Positions 8,322-15,854 of a DNA stretch of 38,763 nt are shown piece by piece. The translations under genes were made by a program, and so were the position numbers. Origin of the DNA: Leptospira biflexa (GTDB lineage: Bacteria > Spirochaetota > Leptospiria > Turneriellales > DYLW01); NCBI GenBank assembly GCA_020720785.1, contig DYOA01000022.1:1348-40110 (forward strand). Direction: 5' to 3'. Positions within the stretch are counted from its first letter, which is position 1. Every line of letters starts with the position of its first letter. Under the pieces are notes generated by a model that saw only the letters and a list, made by a program, of their open reading frames with translations, had not been told where the DNA came from and ran no database searches.

Positions 8322-9206
8322 TTATGCGGACTGTAGTTTTTTGATTCTGTCTTCCAATGGTGGGTGGGTGGAAAAAAGAGCCAGCCATCCGGCCTTGGAG
8401 GAGATCTGGAGACTGGCAATGGATGCCGCTCTGGAATCATGGATATGGTGTGCTTCCTGAAGGCGTCTCAGGGCGGAGATCATCCTGTCCTTACCCGCAA
8501 TTTTTGCGGATCCGGCATCGGCCCGGAACTCTCTGGCACGGGAAAATGCAGCAGTGACCAGACTGCCCAGAATGCTGAAGACAATATCAAACACAATCAC
8601 CAGACCATACTGAACCAAAAAGGATGGCCCGTCTTCGTCTTTGGAAATCAGGCTTCCCACAAAAAACGCTACAATCCGGGAAAGGAAAATGGTGAATGCA
8701 TTCACTACCCCCTGGATCAGGGTCATGGTGACCATGTCTCCATTGGCAATGTGGCTGATCTCATGCCCAATCACGCCTTCCACCTCATCTCGCCGCATAT
8801 TATGCAGAAGGCCGGTGGAAACCGCTACCATGGAATTGCTTTTGGATGGCCCGGTGGCAAAGGCATTCACCTCCGGGGATTCATACACCCCCACTTCCGG
8901 CATTTTGGGAAGATTTGCCCGGCGTGCCAAGGAATGCACCATATCCACCAGCTCCGCAAGCTCCCCGGAAGCGGAAGAACGGTTGATGATCTTTACTCCC
9001 ATGGTCCATTTGGCCATGGTTTTGGATAATGCCAGAGAGATAAATGCACCCCCCATCCCCCAGACAGATGCAAAAATAAGCAGGGACATGTAATTAATCC
9101 CGCTTTCCTCCAGATACGGCCGTACTCCCAGTACGTTCAGAACAATACTGATGGTTGTGATCACCAGAATGTTGGTTAACAAAAATAGTCCAATTCTTTT
9201 TAACAT
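8322..9206 (-). CDS. htpX: Membrane zinc metalloprotease HtpX
   Basis: HtpX is an inner-membrane M48 protease that degrades misfolded membrane proteins. The 294-residue protein has two N-terminal transmembrane segments (about 7-26 and 40-60) and two central ones (about 165-185 and 198-222). The zinc site is HEISH at residues 148-152 with the third ligand E226 in AREFRADAG. Length and layout match family members. It is transcribed alone from a promoter at 9273-9302 and has a strong ribosome binding site (AAGGAGG, about 4 nt before the ATG). Confidence 0.96.
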   Translation of the reverse strand: MLKRIGLFLLTNILVITTISIVLNVLGVRPYLEESGINYMSLLIFASVWGMGGAFISLALSKTMAKWTMGVKIINRSSASGELAELVDMVHSLARRANLPKMPEVGVYESPEVNAFATGPSKSNSMVAVSTGLLHNMRRDEVEGVIGHEISHIANGDMVTMTLIQGVVNAFTIFLSRIVAFFVGSLISKDEDGPSFLVQYGLVIVFDIVFSILGSLVTAAFSRAREFRADAGSAKIAGKDRMISALRRLQEAHHIHDSRAASIASLQISSKAGWLALFSTHPPLEDRIKKLQSA

Positions 9207-9210
9207 AAAT

Positions 9211-9217
9211 CCTCCTT
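9211..9217 (-). promoter_or_regulatory. Ribosome binding site of htpX
   Basis: On the minus strand this reads AAGGAGG, a perfect Shine-Dalgarno 4 nt before the htpX ATG. It is among the strongest in the window and contrasts with the many genes that lack one. Confidence 0.85.
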
Positions 9218-9272
9218 AAATATAGAACTCCGGGGATGGAATGTGGTTCCCTGCCCGGATGATTTTACGCAC

Positions 9273-9302
9273 ATTATACATAACCTTTGCCGTTTTGGCC
9301 AA
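9273..9302 (-). promoter_or_regulatory. Sigma-70 promoter of htpX
   Basis: On the minus strand TTGGCC (9302-9297), an 18-base spacer and a perfect TATAAT (9278-9273) lie about 66 nt upstream of the htpX ATG. Confidence 0.65.
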
Positions 9303-9338
9303 AAAAAATCCGGCAGTTGATCCCGTACCGGATTTTTT
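9301..9338 (-). terminator. Intrinsic terminator of argB
   Basis: AAAAAATCCGG (9303-9313) and CCGGATTTTTT (9328-9338) form a perfect 11-bp inverted repeat around a 14-base loop. Read on the minus strand, the stem ends in a run of U just downstream of the argB stop at 9353. It also insulates the htpX promoter, which begins at 9302. Confidence 0.85.
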
Positions 9339-9352
9339 GCCAAGGAACTCAT

Positions 9353-10364
<1,012 letters not shown>

Positions 10365-10373
10365 CTAAAAACT

Positions 10374-12128
10374 ATGGGAAGCACCGTCATTGAGCTATCG
10401 GTAATATCATCCATTACCCGGAAAATAAATTCCCGTATGCCCCTGGCCACGCTGCTGTCCAATATTCTGGATGTGGCCAAGGAGCTGGCCAGTGCGGAAG
10501 GTGCTTCCATTCTTTTGTCCGATAAAAAAACCGGGGATTTAATTTTTAATATTGTGATTGGCGAGAAAGGCAATATTATCCGGGGGGAAAAAGTGCCCAA
10601 AGGCAAGGGAATTTCCGGAATGGTGGCCCAGACCTGCCGGGCAATGATTGTGAATGACAGCCAGAATGATCCGCATTTTTTTCATGAGATTGACCAGAAA
10701 TCTAATTTCACAACCAGAAATGTTTTATGCCTGCCGATGATTGTCATAGAGGAAACGGTGGGAGTACTGGAAATTGTGAACGCCACCAATCGGGAAGGAT
10801 TTGATGAGGATGATCTGAACCGTTCCCAGTATCTCGCAGACCAGGCGGCCATTGCCATCAATTCCCGGCAGCTTGTGGACGAATTAAATAAAAAAATTGA
10901 AGAGGTGACCGCCCTTTATAAAATCTCCCAATCGGTTGCTTTCGCTGACCCCAGTGATGATATCTTGGAGGGGATTTTGGCTTCCATTGCCAGTGCACTG
11001 CGTGTGGAAAAGGCCTCTCTGGCCATCTATGACAAGGAAAACCATAACCTCAAACTGGAGGCATCCATCGGCCTGCATCTGGAAAAAGGCTCCTGGATTG
11101 CCATGGAAAAAAGTGTGGCCGGTCATATCTACAAAACCGGAGAACCATTGATAGTTTCTGACTTAAATATGGATCCGGATATTGAATTTATTTCCCAAGG
11201 ATCCTATAAAACAGGATCCTTTATTTCCATTCCCGTTTTTTATAAAAACAGGACGATGGGTGTCCTTTCTCTTGCTGACCGCTTGGATAAAGATGAATTT
11301 GACACCAGCGATTTTCAGATTCTATCCACCATCGCCAGCCAGATAGCGGAAATTTACCAGAATCTGATGAACCAGAAAAACATGGAGAACCAGAAAAAAC
11401 TTTCCCGTGAAATTGAGATCGCCGCAGAAATTCAGAAGAAAAACCTGCCGGTCATTCCCGCAGAAGTCTATGGACACCAGATAGCGGCGTTCAACCGTCC
11501 CGCAAAAGAGGTGGGAGGGGATTTTTATGATTATTTTCCCATTGATGATACCACATACGGAGTCCTTGTCGCCGATATTGCCGGTAAAGGTATACCGGCA
11601 GCCCTGTATATGGGCAGTGTCCGGAACATCATCCGTGCGGAACGCAGGTCCCATTATGCTCCCAAGGATTTATTCCAGTCCACGAATCGTCATATTTACC
11701 GGGAATCCGAATCCGGGATGTTCCTTACGGCTGTTTATATGGTGATCCAGACCAGAAGCCGGAAAATTCTCTACGCAAATTCCGGCCACGGCAACCAGCT
11801 TCTTTTCCGGGGTCAAACGGGAGAGGCCATCCCTCTCCGGGTATCCGGAAGACCTCTGGGTGTTACAGAGGACACCACGTATGAACAGGGTTCTGTGGAT
11901 TACCTGCCCGGGGATGTCCTTCTTCTTTTCACGGATGGGGTGAGTGAGTTTCTGGGAGGGGAAAACCTGGATATTGACATTGGAGAAGCCCGGTTGGTCA
12001 AAATTGCCCGGCAGTTTCTGGATAAAACCCCGGGACGGCTGATTAAAGCCCTCAAACGCTATGTGAATCAGTATAAAGGAAACAAAGAATTTTTGGATGA
12101 TTTCACTATCGTAGCAATAAAATTTTAG
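10374..12128 (+). CDS. GAF-GAF-SpoIIE (PP2C-type) serine phosphatase
   Basis: The 584-residue protein has two GAF sensor domains (about residues 15-160 and 185-330), a short coiled linker (about 335-370, QKNMENQKKLSREIEIAAEIQKK) and a C-terminal SpoIIE/RsbU-type PP2C domain (about 370-584). Phosphatase motifs include GGDFYDYF, VADIAGKGIPAALYM, NSGHGNQLLF, LLLFTDGVSEF and DDFTIVAIKF, with the metal-binding aspartates intact. Proteins of this build typically dephosphorylate anti-sigma-factor antagonists in partner-switching systems; no such partner is encoded nearby. The frame opens at an ATG at 10362, but the promoter position favours the ATG at 10374. Confidence 0.9.
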   Translation: MGSTVIELSVISSITRKINSRMPLATLLSNILDVAKELASAEGASILLSDKKTGDLIFNIVIGEKGNIIRGEKVPKGKGISGMVAQTCRAMIVNDSQNDPHFFHEIDQKSNFTTRNVLCLPMIVIEETVGVLEIVNATNREGFDEDDLNRSQYLADQAAIAINSRQLVDELNKKIEEVTALYKISQSVAFADPSDDILEGILASIASALRVEKASLAIYDKENHNLKLEASIGLHLEKGSWIAMEKSVAGHIYKTGEPLIVSDLNMDPDIEFISQGSYKTGSFISIPVFYKNRTMGVLSLADRLDKDEFDTSDFQILSTIASQIAEIYQNLMNQKNMENQKKLSREIEIAAEIQKKNLPVIPAEVYGHQIAAFNRPAKEVGGDFYDYFPIDDTTYGVLVADIAGKGIPAALYMGSVRNIIRAERRSHYAPKDLFQSTNRHIYRESESGMFLTAVYMVIQTRSRKILYANSGHGNQLLFRGQTGEAIPLRVSGRPLGVTEDTTYEQGSVDYLPGDVLLLFTDGVSEFLGGENLDIDIGEARLVKIARQFLDKTPGRLIKALKRYVNQYKGNKEFLDDFTIVAIKF

Positions 12129-12154
12129 TTTTTTCAGTATTTGTAGTTTTTTTG

Positions 12155-12183
12155 TTGACCATTGGTCTTTCTTTCCGTATATT
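12155..12183 (+). promoter_or_regulatory. Sigma-70 promoter of the 12286 gene
   Basis: TTGACC (12155-12160), a 17-base spacer and TATATT (12178-12183) form one of the best promoters in the window. The expected start near 12190 leaves a leader of about 96 nt that contains a hairpin. Confidence 0.7.
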
Positions 12184-12208
12184 AACAGTAAAGGTAAGCT
12201 GGAGAATG

Positions 12209-12229
12209 TCTGTCTTAAATAAAGACGGA
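12209..12229 (+). other. Hairpin in the 5' leader of the 12286 gene
   Basis: TCTGTCTT (12209-12216) pairs with AAGACGGA (12222-12229), with one G-U pair, around an AAATA loop. No U run follows, so it is not a standard terminator. It may stabilise the mRNA or serve as a control element. Confidence 0.4.
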
Positions 12230-12285
12230 GACTTCGGTATATATTAAAATAGGATAGTATTCTTATACTTTTAAAAGGAGGGAAC

Positions 12286-12777
12286 ATGAATAAAACAACA
12301 AGATTTCTTGCACTGGTTATTTCTCTGGCAGTCATTCCCTCGATTCATGCGGATGATATTGTCTCAGAGTTTATGAAAGGAAAAGTGGCCACGTTTATGG
12401 ATGCCGCATCCCTGCTGTATTATTCCTTCCAGGGAGCCACTTCCAAAGATAAGAAAAACCAGAAAAATAATCCCAAGGAAGATGCCAGAAAGCATTCACC
12501 GGAAGAAATCAAGAGGTTTTTACAGAATAAAGGGGTAGCCGTTTCTCTGGATTCCAGGCCCATCACCAGAAAAGAGTTTGCAAAGACACTCATAGACCGG
12601 TTTAACTTAAAAACAAGCTACCTAACCGATATATTTGGCGGTCTGGATAGTTACTTTGAAGATGCAGTGGATCTTGGTATCTTCAGCGAAGCGGACAGTG
12701 GAAACGAAAACCTCACCACAAGGGAACTGCTTTCTGCATATCTGAAAGCGGAAAAAATGTCAAAAAGACATAACTAA
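12286..12777 (+). CDS. Small exported protein, function unknown
   Basis: The 163-residue protein has a signal peptide (residues 1-22, ending SIHA-DD) and a very good ribosome binding site (aaaaggaggg, about 4 nt before the ATG). After a lysine-rich, low-complexity stretch (about 53-72) the rest is helical. The segment ITRKEFAKTLIDRFNL, then a D-containing turn and AVDLGIFSEADS, and finally LTTRELLSAYLKA recalls an SLH-like helical repeat, but too weakly to assign. The strong promoter and ribosome binding site suggest high expression of a periplasmic protein. Its stop is followed at once by convergent thioredoxin. Confidence 0.75.
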   Translation: MNKTTRFLALVISLAVIPSIHADDIVSEFMKGKVATFMDAASLLYYSFQGATSKDKKNQKNNPKEDARKHSPEEIKRFLQNKGVAVSLDSRPITRKEFAKTLIDRFNLKTSYLTDIFGGLDSYFEDAVDLGIFSEADSGNENLTTRELLSAYLKAEKMSKRHN

Positions 12778-12794
12778 TCCCATTTTTTATTTTT

Positions 12795-13106
12795 TCACAG
12801 GTGCTTTTTCAGCATATTCTTATACAGCTCTTTGGGTCCAGCCCCCACAATCCGATCCACCATTTCCCCCCCCCTGAACAGGAGAAGCGTGGGGATGGAA
12901 GTTATGGAATACCGGGTGGCAATATTCGGGTTTTCATCCACGTTGAGCTTCACCACGCTTAAAAGATCTTTCATCTCTCCCTGGAGATCTTCCAGAACCG
13001 GGGCCACCATACGGCAGGGAGCACACCAGGGTGCCCAGAAATCCACCATGACCAAACCGGTCGCAATATCCGTGTCAAAACTTGAATCACTCGTTTCTTT
13101 CAACAT
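12795..13106 (-). CDS. trx: Thioredoxin
   Basis: Thioredoxin reduces disulphides in cytoplasmic proteins. The 103-residue protein is of standard length. It has the active site FWAPWCAPCRM (CAPC rather than the common CGPC), the buried aspartate in KLNVDENPN, and the cis-proline segment ITSIPTLLLFRGG. The frame is open for a further 54 codons upstream, but family length and a -10 box ending 4 nt before this ATG favour 13106. The CAPC variant should alter redox potential compared with CGPC; that is a family-level expectation, not seen here directly. Confidence 0.92.
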   Translation of the reverse strand: MLKETSDSSFDTDIATGLVMVDFWAPWCAPCRMVAPVLEDLQGEMKDLLSVVKLNVDENPNIATRYSITSIPTLLLFRGGEMVDRIVGAGPKELYKNMLKKHL

Positions 13107-13110
13107 TCCC

Positions 13111-13116
13111 ATAATA
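13111..13116 (-). promoter_or_regulatory. -10 box of the thioredoxin gene
   Basis: On the minus strand TATTAT ends 4 nt before the thioredoxin ATG. No convincing -35 box was found. The position implies a leaderless or nearly leaderless transcript. Confidence 0.35.
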
Positions 13117-13209
13117 AACCACTGAAAAAATTCCATTCTTCCTGAAAATTCTTTTCCTGAATGATTCCCAGGAAATGGATGTCTTTTTATCAACCCTGAA
13201 TTTATTGGT

Positions 13210-13237
13210 TTGACATTCCCGGATAATGTTATAGCAT
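13210..13237 (+). promoter_or_regulatory. Leaderless-type promoter of the HPt gene
   Basis: TTGACA (13210-13215), a perfect -35 box, lies exactly 33 nt before the ATG at 13243. After 16 nt comes TAGCAT (13232-13237), then 5 nt to the ATG. Confidence 0.5.
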
Positions 13238-13242
13238 GGGGT

Positions 13243-13539
13243 ATGGCTATTGAAGTGGTAATTGACAAGGATCTGGAAGACCTGATTCCGGGTTATCTGG
13301 AAAACCGTAAAAAGGACATTGTCAAAACAGAGAAATCCCTTTTGGAAAAGGATTTTGAAACCATCCGGGTGATAGGGCACAGCATGAAAGGTTCCGGTGG
13401 GGGCTATGGATTTGACAAAATATCGGAAATTGGCAAAGGCATTGAAGAGGCAGCCAAATCCGGGGACGTAGCGTCCATCCAGACCAGATTAAAGGAATTG
13501 GGGGAATATGTGGAAAATGTCCGGATAAGCTATAACTAA
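13243..13539 (+). CDS. Stand-alone HPt (histidine phosphotransfer) protein
   Basis: The 98-residue protein is a single four-helix HPt domain. The phosphorylatable histidine is H46 in IGHSMKGSGGGYGF, which matches the HxxKG core of the family. Such proteins pass phosphoryl groups between hybrid kinases and response regulators. No hybrid kinase is in the window; the nearest receiver domain is the REC-PAS-HTH protein at 27.5 kb. The frame extends to a TTG at 13210, which coincides with the -35 box, so I place the start at ATG 13243. Its stop overlaps the convergent barrel gene by 4 bp. Confidence 0.88.
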   Translation: MAIEVVIDKDLEDLIPGYLENRKKDIVKTEKSLLEKDFETIRVIGHSMKGSGGGYGFDKISEIGKGIEEAAKSGDVASIQTRLKELGEYVENVRISYN

Positions 13540-14549
13540 AAATACAGGCTGAACGTCAGAATCATCCGTTCAATCTGGTTGTTTTTCTGTGCAATCACTG
13601 ATGGAATAAAACTGGAAGCATATCCAAACGATATTTTTAATCTTTCCTGCCAGAAGTCCCTTCCGGCAATGCCGGAAATACCAAACGTCCAGATGATCTG
13701 CGGGTCATTTTCCCCGGCGTAATCGTAATAGTCTTCTGTCATCAAACCGGTATAGAGAGTAATCCCCGGCCATCGGCGGACCGGAAACTGTGCCCCCAGA
13801 TGCGGATGAAATTCTCCGGCGGGATACTGCGGGGTATAATCCCTGGAAAGAGAAACAAACCGCACCCCGGAATAACGGATATAGTCGGTTTCCAGGGTAA
13901 GGATTCCCCATTGCCGGTAGAAGCTGATCCCGCCCTGGGAAACGCCGGGGAAAGTCTCTTCCAGTGGATTCCCGTCCGTGAATACGGGGTACCGGATGGA
14001 CGTACCGGGACGGTGGGACAAGCCAATGGAGATTTTATCCTGCCGGAAGAGCAACCCCACCGATCCGGTAAAACCCCACCCATCGAACCGCTTTGCCTGC
14101 AATCCGGCCATGGCTCCAGCGGATACGCCCAGGCTGAAATTTCTGGACAGGGAGCGGGCGTAGAATGCTTCCAGGGAATAAGCAATAAACTCATCGTCCA
14201 GGCGGCGGGAAAAGGGCGATTGCAGAATCAGAGCAGCGGAGGAATCCGGAAACAGTGGGATGGCCCCCCCCACCAGAGGCACATATTCCGGATCCACCCT
14301 GTAATCAGAATTTAGACGGTCAATGCGGGTGAGGGCATCCATCCCAAAAGACATCTGTGGTTCCATGATTTCTGCAAGGGCTGCCGGATTACGGGCGGCA
14401 AAAAGCATGTCCATCCCCCGGGATACGCCACCGCCACCCAGAGCCAGGGATGTCGCGTCTGGAATCACAATATTCACGGGACGGTACACCAAGGCATGGA
14501 GGGGATAGCCGGAGACCAGGATCAGAAATGGGATGATTTTACGGAGCAT
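13536..14549 (-). CDS. Probable outer-membrane beta-barrel protein
   Basis: The 337-residue protein has a signal peptide (residues 1-19, IIPFLILVSGYPLHA) and then a FadL/PorV-like start: NIVIPDATSLALGGGGVSR and MLFAARNPAALAE, which resemble the N-terminal plug of these barrels. Many amphipathic strands follow and the chain ends in SLYF, an outer-membrane insertion signal. Function is not assignable beyond an outer-membrane barrel. The ATG is 2 nt after the LOG-family stop, so the two form an operon. No Shine-Dalgarno is seen. It converges on the HPt gene with a 4 bp overlap and no room for a terminator. Confidence 0.78.
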   Translation of the reverse strand: MLRKIIPFLILVSGYPLHALVYRPVNIVIPDATSLALGGGGVSRGMDMLFAARNPAALAEIMEPQMSFGMDALTRIDRLNSDYRVDPEYVPLVGGAIPLFPDSSAALILQSPFSRRLDDEFIAYSLEAFYARSLSRNFSLGVSAGAMAGLQAKRFDGWGFTGSVGLLFRQDKISIGLSHRPGTSIRYPVFTDGNPLEETFPGVSQGGISFYRQWGILTLETDYIRYSGVRFVSLSRDYTPQYPAGEFHPHLGAQFPVRRWPGITLYTGLMTEDYYDYAGENDPQIIWTFGISGIAGRDFWQERLKISFGYASSFIPSVIAQKNNQIERMILTFSLYF

Positions 14550-14551
14550 AT

Positions 14552-15355
14552 TCAGGACAGGTAGAATTTTTCCAGAAACTCAGTCAGATATTGGAATGCC
14601 TCATCCACAGACTGGGAGAAATAAAGATAATTCATGTCTTCTTCAGAAATCATACCGTATTCAATCAGTTTATCAAAGTTAATGACGCTTTTCCAGAATT
14701 CCGTTCCATACAGAACAATGGGGATGGGTTTGACTACCTTTCTGGTCTGGACCAGAGTCAGCAATTCTGTCAGCTCATCCAGAGTACCAAATCCACCCGG
14801 AAATATGAGCATGGCTTTGGCCAGATAGATAAACCAGTACTTCCGCATGAAAAAATAATTGAAATCGAAAGACAGCTCTTTGGTAATATATGGGTTTGGG
14901 TGTTGCTCAAACGGCAGTTCAATATTCAGCCCCACTGTTTTTCCCTTCGCGTAATGGGCTCCCCGATTGGCTGCTTCCATAATGCCCGGCCCGCCACCGG
15001 AAGCCATAAAGAATTTCCCCTTCTTTTTTATATTTTTGGACCATCGGGTGAGCAAAAAGGCCAGTTTAACCGCGTCCTTATAATAACCGGTCATCTTCCG
15101 GGATGTTTCCAGCTCCCGGATTTCCTTTTCCGTAGGAATTTTTCTTTCCATTTGTTTCCGGTACTGGTATAAACCCAGAGGGGAGAGAATCCTGGCCGAA
15201 CCAAAAAAAACTATGGTATTTTCTATTTTATGCTGGGAAAAAACTTTGGCCGGATGCAGGTATTCAGACAGAATACGTATGGGACGGGCTTCTGAGGATG
15301 TAATAAAATCCGGATTGAGATAGGATTCCGGGACATTCTGGGGCTTGTTCAGCAT
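14552..15355 (-). CDS. LOG-family protein (possible nucleoside 5'-monophosphate phosphoribohydrolase)
   Basis: The protein has the Rossmann-like LOG/TIGR00730 core: IVFFGSARI, then MASGGGPGIMEAANRGA, and the signature PGGFGTLDELTELLTLVQ with its PGGxGTxxE motif. Members cleave cytokinin or purine nucleotides to base and ribose 5-phosphate; bacterial substrates are often unclear. I choose ATG 15355 (267 residues) because the TTGACC -35 box is exactly 33 nt upstream. The longer frame back to 15409 would include that box, and the ATG at 15382 follows it directly. The next gene, a barrel protein, starts 2 nt after the stop. Confidence 0.85.
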   Translation of the reverse strand: MLNKPQNVPESYLNPDFITSSEARPIRILSEYLHPAKVFSQHKIENTIVFFGSARILSPLGLYQYRKQMERKIPTEKEIRELETSRKMTGYYKDAVKLAFLLTRWSKNIKKKGKFFMASGGGPGIMEAANRGAHYAKGKTVGLNIELPFEQHPNPYITKELSFDFNYFFMRKYWFIYLAKAMLIFPGGFGTLDELTELLTLVQTRKVVKPIPIVLYGTEFWKSVINFDKLIEYGMISEEDMNYLYFSQSVDEAFQYLTEFLEKFYLS

Positions 15356-15360
15356 ATTCG

Positions 15361-15395
15361 AAGATGGTATTTTCTCTCCCATGGTCAAGCGATTT
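15361..15395 (-). promoter_or_regulatory. Probable promoter of the LOG-family gene
   Basis: On the minus strand AAATCGCTTGACC (15395-15383) has its TTG exactly 33 nt before the ATG at 15355. A weak -10 CATCTT (15366-15361) comes 16 nt later and ends 5 nt before the ATG. The 13-base -35 element is identical to that at 10329. Confidence 0.45.
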
Positions 15396-15500
15396 AACTC
15401 CCGTGGCAATTTTTACGGATATTATCCTCAGTGGAGGGGCAGGAACTCTCTCACAAGAGGAAAGGTATCCCTGCGGTCAACCTTTCATTTGTTGCACTTA

Positions 15501-15854
15501 TTACTTGAATTCAGCTGCTGATATTTGCGGCCACCGGCGTTCATCCGTTTTTTCCCCGGCTTCTTTGCGGCTGAAAACGCTTTTTCTGGGCAAAACCGCA
15601 TGGATAAATGCTTTGCCTTCATTCTGTATAATGGTTGCAGCCACCCAATCGCCCACTGTGGGGAAATTGCTTTGGGAGCGGTTGTCAAATCGGAATTTTC
15701 CGGTCACTTCGCATATATATTCCCGGTTATGATCCCGGCCAATGTATTTTTTCCTGTTCTCCCGGAAAATCAGGAGAGGAGAATACCTCAGAGTTTGATA
15801 GGGAAAAAATGATTCCTCAAAGAATGGATTCCATCCCAAATCAGCCAGCTCCAA
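15501..15854 (-). pseudogene. rsgA: Truncated, frameshifted rsgA (ribosome biogenesis GTPase, N-terminal part only)
   Basis: The 117-codon frame begins at a TTG with a good ribosome binding site (ggaggaaaac) and overlaps the end of the penicillin-binding protein gene by 14 bp. It matches the N-terminal OB domain of RsgA: LADLGWNPFFE, EVTGKFRF, FPTVGDWVA, and IHAVLPRKSVFSRKEAGEKTDE. There the conserved continuation (V-AANID) moves to another frame: GTG GCC GCA AAT ATC reads V-A-A-N-I, followed soon by a stop. The whole circularly permuted GTPase domain and zinc domain, about 230 residues, are missing. It is therefore a remnant rather than a functional GTPase. A full rsgA may exist elsewhere. 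Confidence 0.85.

Noticed and set aside
8303..8345. Bidirectional terminator between lgt and htpX
   Set aside because: Small imperfect inverted repeats and a short T run are present, but no stem of useful strength could be drawn.
12184..12285. Cyclic di-GMP (GEMM) riboswitch in the leader of the 12286 gene
   Set aside because: Only short stretches recall GEMM; the conserved core and second helix are absent.
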